From an uncultured Lachnospiraceae bacterium (GTDB lineage Bacteria > Bacillota > Clostridia > Lachnospirales > Lachnospiraceae): DNA of 64,000 nt. The first letter of the stretch is position 1; each line of letters opens with the position of its first letter. This document shows, in pieces, positions 26,812 through 34,209 of the stretch. The position numbers and the translations under genes were made by a program. Location of the stretch: NCBI GenBank assembly GCA_947570615.1, contig CANOVJ010000006.1, positions 1 to 64,000 on the forward strand. The letters are read 5' to 3'. The notes beneath the pieces are model-generated. The model was not told the DNA's origin. It made no database searches and saw only the letters and a list, made by a program, of their open reading frames with translations.

Positions 26812-28410
26812 ATGAAACTGATTTTCGTAGGGGCGGCTCACGAGGTGACGGGGAGCTGCCATTATCTGAACGCGTGCGGGAAGCACATTCTGGTGGATTA
26901 CGGTATGGAGCAGGGCGTAAATGTATTTGAGAACTGCGAGCTTCCGGTGCAGGAATCCCTGATCGACTATGTGCTGCTCACCCATGCGCATATCGACCAT
27001 TCCGGTATGATTCCCAGGCTGACGGCAAGGGGATTCCGGGGACGGGTTTTTGCCACGGAGGCCACGGCTGATCTGTGCAGCATCATGCTGCGGGACTGCG
27101 CCCACATCCAGATGCAGGAGGCGGAGTGGAAGAACCGTAAGGCCAGGAGAAGCGCCGGGATCGATCCCCACGAGCCCGTCTACACCATGGAGGATGCGGA
27201 CGCCGCCATCCGCTGCCTGGTGCCCTGCGCGTACGGGCAGGAGGTGGAGCTGTGCGAGGGGCTGAAGATACGTTTCACCGACGTGGGGCATCTGCTGGGC
27301 TCCTCCAGCATCGAGGTGTGGGCCACGGAAGGGGACGTGACCCGCAAGATCGTCTTTTCAGGGGATATCGGGAATAAGAATCTGCCGCTGATCAAGGATC
27401 CCACCTTTACGGAGGAGGCGGATTATGTGGTGATGGAGTCCACCTACGGAGACAGATATCACCCCGGCGAGCATCCGGACTTTGCCAGGGAGCTTGCGGC
27501 CGTCATTCAGGAGACCTTTGACCGGGGCGGAAACGTGGTGATCCCCTCCTTTGCCGTGGGCAGAACCCAGGAGATCCTGTATTTCCTGCGCAAAATCAAG
27601 GCGGAGGAGATGGTCAGGGGCCACGGGAATTTCCCGGTGTATGTGGACAGCCCTCTGGCGGTGGAGGCCACCAATATTTTCCACAAAAACGAGCTGAGCT
27701 GCTTTGACGAGGAGGCGGTCACGCTTGCCAGGGCGGGCGTCAATCCTCTCTCCTTTCCGGGACTGTCCCTCACCATCACCAGCGAGGAGTCTAAGGAGAT
27801 CAACTTTAACAGCACCCCCAAGGTGATTCTCTCTGCCTCCGGCATGTGCGAGGCCGGGCGGATCCGCCATCACTTAAAGCACAATCTCTGGCGGGAGGAG
27901 TGTACCATCCTGTTCGTGGGCTATCAGGCTGTGGGAACGCTGGGGCGGGCGCTGATTGAGGGCGCCAGGGAGGTGAAGCTCTTCGGCGAGTCCATCGACG
28001 TGAGAGCCTCCATCCGAAGCCTGGTGGGCCTGTCCGGCCATGCGGATAAGAACGGCCTGATCGAGTGGGTGGAGGGCTTTAAGGAAAAGCCACGAAAGGT
28101 GTTCGTGGTACACGGGGAGGACTGCGTGTGCAAAAGCTTTGTGGAATGCCTGAACGCGGAACACGGGATCAAAGCTTACGCCCCTTACAGCGGGACACAG
28201 TTCAATCTGCTCACAGGCAGGCTGGAGTATGAGGCGGGGCCGATTCCTGTGAAGAAGAAGGCCAGGACTGTCTCCGACGTATTTACCCGTCTTCTGGCCG
28301 CCGGGCAGAGACTGCTTGCGGTTATCCATAAGAACGAGGGAAGGGCCAACAAGGAGCTGGCCAGGTTTGCGGATCAGGTGAACTCGCTCTGTGATAAGTG
28401 GGAGCTCTAG
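26812..28410 (+). CDS. Beta-CASP metallo-beta-lactamase-fold RNA hydrolase
   Basis: This 532-residue enzyme belongs to the MBL/beta-CASP family of RNA-processing nucleases. The MBL motifs are THAHIDHSG (motif 2), DVGHLLGSSS (motif 3) and FSGDIG (motif 4). The beta-CASP insertion includes FAVGRTQEIL, VYVDSPLA, LSASGMCEAGRIRHHLKH and the C-terminal SGHADKNGL and VHGE motifs. It resembles the bacterial proteins related to CPSF-73/YSH1 rather than RNase J, as it lacks the RNase J C-terminal domain. The last 70 residues are a lysine-rich helical tail. It should act in the cytoplasm on RNA; the substrate is unknown. It is probably co-transcribed with the SDR remnant. Confidence 0.88.
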   Translation: MKLIFVGAAHEVTGSCHYLNACGKHILVDYGMEQGVNVFENCELPVQESLIDYVLLTHAHIDHSGMIPRLTARGFRGRVFATEATADLCSIMLRDCAHIQMQEAEWKNRKARRSAGIDPHEPVYTMEDADAAIRCLVPCAYGQEVELCEGLKIRFTDVGHLLGSSSIEVWATEGDVTRKIVFSGDIGNKNLPLIKDPTFTEEADYVVMESTYGDRYHPGEHPDFARELAAVIQETFDRGGNVVIPSFAVGRTQEILYFLRKIKAEEMVRGHGNFPVYVDSPLAVEATNIFHKNELSCFDEEAVTLARAGVNPLSFPGLSLTITSEESKEINFNSTPKVILSASGMCEAGRIRHHLKHNLWREECTILFVGYQAVGTLGRALIEGAREVKLFGESIDVRASIRSLVGLSGHADKNGLIEWVEGFKEKPRKVFVVHGEDCVCKSFVECLNAEHGIKAYAPYSGTQFNLLTGRLEYEAGPIPVKKKARTVSDVFTRLLAAGQRLLAVIHKNEGRANKELARFADQVNSLCDKWEL

Positions 28411-28449
28411 AGCGGGTATTATAAAGCGGTATTTTGAGATTGAAAATAT

Positions 28450-28478
28450 TTGTTTTTTCCGCTTCGATGTGATATGAT
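28450..28478 (+). promoter_or_regulatory. Promoter of the rsgA leader
   Basis: TTGTTT (28450-28455) and TATGAT (28473-28478) are separated by 17 bases. Transcription would begin about 305 bases before rsgA, giving an unusually long leader. Confidence 0.5.
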
Positions 28479-28496
28479 GCAGACAGATGCCTTTAA

Positions 28497-28570
28497 GGGG
28501 AGGATGGCGCGCTCTGCGCGCCGTCCCCCGTATTGCAGTAAGCCGGCTTATGAAGTATGCCGGTGCCTGT
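28497..28570 (+). repeat. REP-like hairpins, divergent B and A type units
   Basis: A very GC-rich hairpin (GGATGGCGCGC-tct-GCGCGCCGTCC within 28497-28532) has the family B plan. It is followed by an A-like unit AGTAAGCCGGCTTAT-gaa-GTATGCCGG. Both lie just downstream of the rsgA-leader promoter and would form strong structure in the RNA. Confidence 0.45.
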
Positions 28571-28602
28571 GTATTTGCAGGAAACGAAAGGAGGAATGTT
28601 TT

Positions 28603-28641
28603 ATGATGTTGCAGGGAGAGGTTTACAGGGAAAAGAACTGA
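28603..28641 (+). CDS. Possible 12-residue leader peptide ahead of rsgA
   Basis: AAAGGAGG lies eight bases upstream of an ATG that opens the short frame MMLQGEVYREKN and then a stop. The ribosome binding site is better than that of rsgA itself. The ORF sits between the leader promoter and the leader terminator. Whether the peptide matters or only its translation does is unknown; chance occurrence is possible. Confidence 0.35.
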   Translation: MMLQGEVYREKN

Positions 28642-28738
28642 ACAGAGAGGCCATGCATTGAGGGGGATCAGGATTTCGGGATCTTACCCGTGCAGAGCTG
28701 TTTTTTGAAACCTTTAGTGAATACTGACTTTTGCGGCA

Positions 28739-28765
28739 GCACACTTCAGGGTGTGTTATTTTTTT
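28739..28765 (+). terminator. Terminator-like hairpin 28 bases before rsgA
   Basis: GCACAC pairs with GTGTGT around a six-base loop and is followed by TATTTTTTT. Because a promoter lies about 290 bases upstream with no large gene between them, the hairpin either ends a small RNA or attenuates rsgA. Confidence 0.65.
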
Positions 28766-28792
28766 GCCCAAAATTGAGGAATGTGAGGAAAA

Positions 28793-29899
28793 ATGAACGA
28801 AAAAACAGTTAAAATCAATCTTGAAAATTATGGATTTTCAGCGGCGCTTTTTTTGAAGGAGCCGTGGGGAAACGAGCCTTTATCCTCTCCGGCGGGGATA
28901 CCGGCCAGGGTGACCGCTGTCCACAGAGAGCGCTACGCTCTGGTGTGCGAATACGGGGAGACCTGGGGGAGGCTGAAGGGAAAGGAATATTATGGCGGGC
29001 TGGAGGAATACCCCACGGTGGGAGATTTCGTACTGGCAGACTATATCGACGCAGGGGACAGCAGGATCGTCAGGACACTGCCCCGCAGAACCTTCTTTTC
29101 CCGCAGGGATCCTGATCCGGGAAGGCAGATGCAGGCGGTGGCGGCAAATTTTGACTATGTGTTTATCATGCAGTCCCTGAACCAGAACTTCAGCACCGCC
29201 CGTCTGGAACGGTACCTGACCCTGGGCTGGCAGTCCGGGGCGGAGCCGGTGGTGGTTCTGACCAAGGCGGATCTGCTGAGCGACTATGGCGAATATCTCC
29301 GGGCGGCGCAGACGGCGGCGGCCGGCGTGCCGGTGCATGTGGTCAGCGCTCTGACAGGGGCCGGCATGGAGGCCTTGAGCGAATACATGAAGCCGGGAAG
29401 GACCGCGGTTTTTCTGGGCTCGTCAGGAGTGGGAAAGTCCAGCCTTGTCAACGCCCTTGCGGGTGAGGAGGTCATGTCGGTGGGGGAGATCCGGCAGGAG
29501 GACGGGCGCGGACGCCACACCACCACCCACCGTCAGCTCGTGATGCTCAAAAGCGGCGCAATGATCATCGACACGCCGGGAATGCGGGAGCTGGGCATGT
29601 GGGACGTGTCGGAGGGCCTGGGGGAGGCATTCTCCGACGTGGAGGCTCTTCTGGGAAGGTGCAGGTTCCGCAATTGCAGACACCGGACAGAGCCGGGCTG
29701 CGCGATAAAGGAGGCCATTGAAAACGGCGCGCTTTCCCCCGGGCGCTGGGAGCGCTGCCAGAAGCTGAAGGGCGAGGCGAAGTATTCGGACGATAAGACG
29801 GCATATCTTCTGAAAAGGCAGAAGATCCATAAGCAGATGGCCAGGATGAGCAGGCAGAAAAGGACGGCGGAGAGAAGGAACCGGGTGGACGGGCAATAA
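28793..29899 (+). CDS. rsgA: Ribosome small-subunit GTPase RsgA
   Basis: This 368-residue circularly permuted GTPase assists late 30S ribosomal subunit maturation. It has an N-terminal OB fold, then G motifs in permuted order: G4 TKADL, G5 SALTG, G1 GSSGVGKSSL, a G2-region HTTTHR and G3 DTPGMRE. The C-terminal zinc finger contains Cys and His in CRFRNCRHRTEPGC. It ends with a basic tail (KQMARMSRQKRTAERR) that would contact rRNA. The start ATG is preceded by a close GAGG. It is longer than the approximately 290-residue Bacillus form, matching the longer Clostridial type. A structured leader with a terminator lies upstream. Confidence 0.94.
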   Translation: MNEKTVKINLENYGFSAALFLKEPWGNEPLSSPAGIPARVTAVHRERYALVCEYGETWGRLKGKEYYGGLEEYPTVGDFVLADYIDAGDSRIVRTLPRRTFFSRRDPDPGRQMQAVAANFDYVFIMQSLNQNFSTARLERYLTLGWQSGAEPVVVLTKADLLSDYGEYLRAAQTAAAGVPVHVVSALTGAGMEALSEYMKPGRTAVFLGSSGVGKSSLVNALAGEEVMSVGEIRQEDGRGRHTTTHRQLVMLKSGAMIIDTPGMRELGMWDVSEGLGEAFSDVEALLGRCRFRNCRHRTEPGCAIKEAIENGALSPGRWERCQKLKGEAKYSDDKTAYLLKRQKIHKQMARMSRQKRTAERRNRVDGQ

Positions 29900-29931
29900 C
29901 AATATTGTAAAGAGAACGCCCGGCGGGGGGA

Positions 29932-30804
29932 TTAGAGCCTGAGGATATTGCTCCAGGCCCTCCTGCCCCGGGAATCCGTCGCCTCCGCGCGGATGAAGGT
30001 CTCGAAGGGGAGAAGCCGGCAGGAGTTCTGCGTCAGATTTTCGCCCCGGACGCACCGATCCCGCGCCCATACCGCATTGGAGAAAAAGGAAATCCGGGAA
30101 ACCGGGCTGCACCTGACCGTCACCTGGTCGCCGTTTCGAAAAATATGAATCTCCGGTCCCTGGGTGGCGTAGAACGCCTGTCTGCGGATCGCGTCCAGTA
30201 TTTCCTGATCCGAAGCGTCCGGGGCGCAGGAGAGCATAATGCAGGAGGCGGTCTCATCGGATCCGTCGTAATAATGGGTGTCGTCGTCTGCGATCAGAGG
30301 ATAGATTCGCCCCTGGCAGGCGCAACAGTCCACGAAATCCCCGGAGTAGGGACGGGAGGACTGCCCCGCATCCGAAACCGTATTGTAGATTTCGGTGGCC
30401 CCGATCCCGGAAAGGCCCCTGGTCTGTTCCGGAGTGTTGAGAGACCAGGCGGGATGGGCCAGCACGGCCAGCCCGCCCCGGCGGTTAATTTCATCCAGGA
30501 TGGTCTGGGCGGAATCTTCCTTCTGTACCTGGGGCGCGTGCCGGCAGCCCAGGGCCAGAAAATGGAAGACCCCGCCGGAGCCGTCGCCGCCCCCGATATT
30601 GTACTCCGCGCCGGAGAGGATGCGCAGGCCGCAGGTTATACCGCTCTCACGATATTTCCAGTGATCCGTGATGGCGATCACATCGTAACCGGCCTGTCTG
30701 TAAATGTCCGCCGCTTCCCGGGCGGTTTTGTTTCCGTCGGATTCGGTGGTGTGGAGATGGAGATTGACCTTTAACCGGGTCTGGCCGAACATGTCCTTTA
30801 TCAT
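29932..30804 (-). CDS. PHP-domain metal-dependent phosphoesterase
   Basis: The enzyme has 290 residues and a PHP fold. Metal-binding motifs are visible in order: LHLHTTESDG near the N-terminus, ITDH at about residue 46, an AHP motif (LAVLAHPAWS) and DDDTHYY toward the C-terminus. Such stand-alone PHP proteins of the CehA/YciV type hydrolyse phosphoester bonds in small molecules or nucleic acid ends; the specific substrate cannot be told. A C-terminal beta-rich segment of about 70 residues follows the PHP core. The gene is convergent with rsgA and appears to be monocistronic. Confidence 0.85.
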   Translation of the reverse strand: MIKDMFGQTRLKVNLHLHTTESDGNKTAREAADIYRQAGYDVIAITDHWKYRESGITCGLRILSGAEYNIGGGDGSGGVFHFLALGCRHAPQVQKEDSAQTILDEINRRGGLAVLAHPAWSLNTPEQTRGLSGIGATEIYNTVSDAGQSSRPYSGDFVDCCACQGRIYPLIADDDTHYYDGSDETASCIMLSCAPDASDQEILDAIRRQAFYATQGPEIHIFRNGDQVTVRCSPVSRISFFSNAVWARDRCVRGENLTQNSCRLLPFETFIRAEATDSRGRRAWSNILRL

Positions 30805-31006
30805 GTCTTTGAGCGCTCCCTTCTGTGTCTGATACCTGTATGGTTTCGTTTCTTCTGCGCGGGCCTGCCCTCAACGGGGCCATCGTCCCGCAGTGGGCCG
30901 CGCCGCCTGGAAGAATTATACCCCCAAAGAGAGCGGATTTCAAGGAAGCTTTCGGAAAAAGAGGGAGCTGCCTGCGCCCGGCCCGTCGGCTCTTGCCTGA
31001 AAATAC

Positions 31007-31035
31007 TTGCCAGTTGGCGGAAAATATGCTATAGG
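31007..31035 (+). promoter_or_regulatory. Probable promoter of the MATE exporter gene
   Basis: TTGCCA (31007-31012), a 17-base spacer and TATAGG (31030-31035) lie 45 bases upstream of the start at 31080. The -10 box is weak. Confidence 0.4.
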
Positions 31036-31079
31036 TAAACACATACTGGAAGGACTGATCCGGAAAAAAGGAGGATTTC

Positions 31080-32450
31080 ATGGAGGATACAAAGAAGACG
31101 CAGCTGTTTGAGAATATGCCGGTTCCGCAGGCGGTGGTGAATCTTGCGGTGCCCACCATCATCAGTTCCCTGGTGATGGTGCTCTACAATCTGGCGGATA
31201 CATATTTTGTGGGGATGCTGAACAATCCCGTCCAGAATGCCGCCGTAACCCTGGCGGCCCCGGTGCTGCTGGCGTTCAACGCGGTCAACAACCTGTTCGG
31301 GGTGGGATCTTCAAGCATGATGAGCCGCGCACTGGGAAAAAAGGACTATGACACCGTTTACCGCAGCAGCGCCTTCGGGTTTTACTGCGCGCTGCTGAGC
31401 GGCGCAGTGTTTTCTCTGCTGGTCACAGTCCTGCGTGGGCCGCTTCTGGCGCTGCTGGGGGCGGACAGCCAGACCATCTCCGCAACAGGGGACTATCTGA
31501 GATGGACGGTGAGCTGCGGGGCGGTTCCGGCCATCCTGAACGTGGTGATGGCCTATCTGGTGCGGGCGGAGGGAGCCTCCCTTCATGCCAGTATCGGAAC
31601 CATGAGCGGATGTCTTTTAAATATGGTGCTGGATCCCGTATTTATCCTTCCCTGGGGACTGAATATGGGAGCCGCGGGGGCGGGGCTGGCCACCTTTCTC
31701 TCCAACTGCGCGGCGTGTCTGTATTTCTTTATCCTGCTGTACGTAAAACGGGGACGCACCTTCGTGTGTATCCGGCCCTCCATGTTCCGGGCCAGGCGGG
31801 AGATCGTGCTGGGAATCTTCGGCGTGGGGATCCCCGCCTCCATCCAGAATCTGCTGAATGTGACCGGGATGACGGTGCTGAACAATTTCACCTCCTCCTA
31901 CGGGGCGGACGCGGTGGCGGCCATGGGGATTGTGCAGAAAATCAATATGGTGCCCATGAATATCGCCATGGGACTTTCCCAGGGAATCATGCCTCTGGTG
32001 AGCTATAATTATGCCAGCGGGAATATCCCGCGGATGAAAAAGACAGTGGGCTTTGCGATGAAGATCACCGTCTCCTTTCTGGCGGTGATGACTCTGGTGT
32101 TTTACCTGGGCGCGGAGAACCTGATCCGGCTCTTTATGAAAAATCAGGTGATTGTGGAGTACGGCGCGCGATTCTTTCACGGGATGTGCCTGGGGCTGGT
32201 ATTTCTGGCGGTGGATTTCATGGCCGTGGGGGTCTTCCAGGCCTGCGGGCTGGGCAGAAACGCCCTTATGTTTGCCCTGCTGCGCAAGGTGGTGCTGGAG
32301 ATCCCGGCGCTGTGTATCCTGAACGCTCTGTTCCCCATGTACGGGCTCGCCTATGCCCAGCCGGTGGCGGAGGTGATCCTGGCGGCAACGGCATGTGTGG
32401 TTCTTCTGCGCCTGTTCCGGAAGCTGGAGAAAGCGCATTCGGCAGTTTGA
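31080..32450 (+). CDS. MATE-family multidrug/Na+ antiporter
   Basis: This 456-residue inner-membrane exporter has twelve hydrophobic helices in two homologous halves. The N-terminal region (VPTIISSLVMVLYNLADTYF) and the motifs GVGSSSMMSRALG and MGIVQKINMVPMNIAMGLSQG are typical of the DinF/MepA branch of MATE transporters. It probably exports cationic drugs or metabolites using a sodium or proton gradient. An AAGGAGG-like site lies eight bases before the start. The gene is likely the first of a short + strand group, but a separate promoter precedes the next gene. Confidence 0.92.
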   Translation: MEDTKKTQLFENMPVPQAVVNLAVPTIISSLVMVLYNLADTYFVGMLNNPVQNAAVTLAAPVLLAFNAVNNLFGVGSSSMMSRALGKKDYDTVYRSSAFGFYCALLSGAVFSLLVTVLRGPLLALLGADSQTISATGDYLRWTVSCGAVPAILNVVMAYLVRAEGASLHASIGTMSGCLLNMVLDPVFILPWGLNMGAAGAGLATFLSNCAACLYFFILLYVKRGRTFVCIRPSMFRARREIVLGIFGVGIPASIQNLLNVTGMTVLNNFTSSYGADAVAAMGIVQKINMVPMNIAMGLSQGIMPLVSYNYASGNIPRMKKTVGFAMKITVSFLAVMTLVFYLGAENLIRLFMKNQVIVEYGARFFHGMCLGLVFLAVDFMAVGVFQACGLGRNALMFALLRKVVLEIPALCILNALFPMYGLAYAQPVAEVILAATACVVLLRLFRKLEKAHSAV

Positions 32451-32524
32451 AAATCTCTCCCGGATCATTTTGGAGGGGAATTTGTATGTCCGGAGGAATA
32501 ACTGTTTTGGGGGGGAGCGATTTC

Positions 32525-32533
32525 TGGTATACT
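32525..32533 (+). promoter_or_regulatory. Extended -10 promoter element
   Basis: TGGTATACT forms an extended -10 element, with a weak -35 region in the preceding G-rich stretch. It lies 43 bases upstream of the small membrane protein gene at 32577. Confidence 0.45.
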
Positions 32534-32576
32534 GTCAGCAGAGGCAGATTATGGGAGAAAGGCATGGTTATTCATT

Positions 32577-33110
32577 ATGGACAGATTTTATGAGCTTGTG
32601 AACAGAGAGGAAAAGAAGACCAGGGATACCCGTATGTGGATTCTGGTGGGGATCCTGGCAGCGGTCGTGTTGATGGTGGGAGCTTCCGCGGTGTGGCTTC
32701 TGGGGTATCACGGGCGCTTTACGGACTTTGTGGGCAGGCTCTCCGCAAGCACCACCTACGCCAGTAAGAATAACAGTCTGATCGCCACCGTGGAGGGCAG
32801 GAGGCTGCGCGTATCGGAGCAGAATATGTACGGCATTTACGCATATCTTTCTCTGAGCAAATCCGGCAGGGAGAGCGCAAAGATCCCGCAGGGGGAGCCG
32901 GTTACGCTGGATTACGGCGACGGCACGGTGCTGCGGCTCTGGGATATGCCGGTGGAAAAGGATGAAAGACGGCGCAATCTGTTTGTACAGTACACGGATA
33001 TCAGGGGAGAGGCGTACTCCTACATCAGCTATAACACCACCCTGGATACAGTGGTGGTGCGGTATCTGACCTATGATAATGAGGAGCTTTCCGGTGAGGA
33101 GGGGAGCTGA
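32577..33110 (+). CDS. Small single-pass membrane protein, function unknown
   Basis: This 177-residue protein has a charged cytosolic N-terminus (VNREEKKTRDTR), one membrane helix at about residues 21-44 and an outer domain of about 130 residues. The outer part is predicted to be beta-rich, with alternating hydrophobics (SLIATVEGRRLRVS and VTLDYGDGTVLRLWD). No catalytic motif or known domain is recognised. It has its own promoter and lies between the MATE gene and the GH43 pair. It could be a cell-surface or envelope-associated protein. Confidence 0.65.
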   Translation: MDRFYELVNREEKKTRDTRMWILVGILAAVVLMVGASAVWLLGYHGRFTDFVGRLSASTTYASKNNSLIATVEGRRLRVSEQNMYGIYAYLSLSKSGRESAKIPQGEPVTLDYGDGTVLRLWDMPVEKDERRRNLFVQYTDIRGEAYSYISYNTTLDTVVVRYLTYDNEELSGEEGS

Positions 33111-33195
33111 AGGGCGGGTAAAAGCCCGGACGCTCTGATGGAATGATTCAGGGACAGGCGGACTCTGCGTGAGAAAAAGGAAGGAGGATCAACTT

Positions 33196-34209
33196 ATGAG
33201 CGCATACTTATTTGTACATTTCCGGGAGCGGACCACCCCGGACGGGGAGCAGGTATACTTTGCCCTGAGCCGGGACGGCTTTTGCTGGGAGGAGGTAAAC
33301 GGGGGAAGTCCGGTGCTCTGGGCCTATTACGGGGATAAGGGCGTCCGGGATTTTACCGTGGTGCGGGATGAAAAGCGGGGGAGATTTTATATCGTGGCCA
33401 CGGACTTAAGCCTGTCCTACGGGTTCCGGAACCAGTACCACGGCTCCTGGGAGGAGATCTCGCGCAACGGGAGCAAATGCCTCTCCGTCTGGGAGTCGGA
33501 CAACCTGACGGACTGGTCGGAGCAGCGGCTTTTGCAGATCGGAGATGAGGATTTCGGATGCCTGTGGGCGCCGGATGTGATTTATGACAGGGAAAAGGAG
33601 GCCTTTTTACTGCACTGGTCTTCCTCCCACAAATCCAACGGTTACGGGAAAAAGGGGATTTACTGCTGTTATACGCAGGATTTTCGCTCCGTCACCCGTC
33701 CGGAGCTTCTTTTTCAGAAGCAGGACAGCGGAGTGATCGATTCCGCCATCTACCAGGAGGACGGCGTCTTTTACATGTTTGTAAAGAGTGAGAAAAATCC
33801 CGCCGGAATCATCCTGCTCAGATCAGACCATGCAGGCGGCCCTTACGAGAGAGTTTTCGCCTTTGATAAGAGTATGGAAGCGTTGGAGAGCGGCAAGTAT
33901 GAGGCCCCCACGGCGGTAAGGCTTGAGGACGGGAGGTGGTGTCTGTTCCTGGATTACTACGGCGTGCCGGGAGCCGGGCAGGGATATGTGCCCTTTGTGG
34001 CGTCCTCTCTGGCGAAGGCGGATTTTGTGCGCTCCGACAGGGATTTTTCCTTCCCCTACGGATTCAAGCACGGAACCATTTTAAGGATTACCGGGGAGGA
34101 GTACCAACGGATCAAGGGCCATGACTGGTCAGATAAGGGATACGTACAGGAAGGAGCACGGACCGCAAATGAAAATACTTTGTTACACAAGAATCCCCCA
34201 GGAGGATGA
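33196..34209 (+). CDS. GH43-like glycoside hydrolase, single-domain
   Basis: The enzyme has 337 residues from the ATG at 33196, nine bases after AAGGAGG. It is a five-bladed beta-propeller of the GH43/GH117-like superfamily: YLFVHFRE, RDFTVVRDEKRGRFYIVATD, CLWAPDVIYD, GVIDSAIYQEDGVFYMFVKS and YEAPTAVRLEDGRW. The Asp residues in RDFTVV, WAPDV and IDSAI and the Glu in KYEAPTA match the expected catalytic-site layout for arabinan- or xylan-type side-chain hydrolases. No signal peptide is present, so it probably trims imported oligosaccharides. Its end overlaps the next GH43-like gene by 41 bases, implying coupled expression. Confidence 0.85.
   Translation: MSAYLFVHFRERTTPDGEQVYFALSRDGFCWEEVNGGSPVLWAYYGDKGVRDFTVVRDEKRGRFYIVATDLSLSYGFRNQYHGSWEEISRNGSKCLSVWESDNLTDWSEQRLLQIGDEDFGCLWAPDVIYDREKEAFLLHWSSSHKSNGYGKKGIYCCYTQDFRSVTRPELLFQKQDSGVIDSAIYQEDGVFYMFVKSEKNPAGIILLRSDHAGGPYERVFAFDKSMEALESGKYEAPTAVRLEDGRWCLFLDYYGVPGAGQGYVPFVASSLAKADFVRSDRDFSFPYGFKHGTILRITGEEYQRIKGHDWSDKGYVQEGARTANENTLLHKNPPGG

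Noticed and set aside
28450-28641. 63-residue ORF starting within the rsgA leader promoter
   Set aside because: Its beginning overlaps the -35/-10 boxes and the GC-rich hairpin. Only the last 12 codons have a ribosome binding site.
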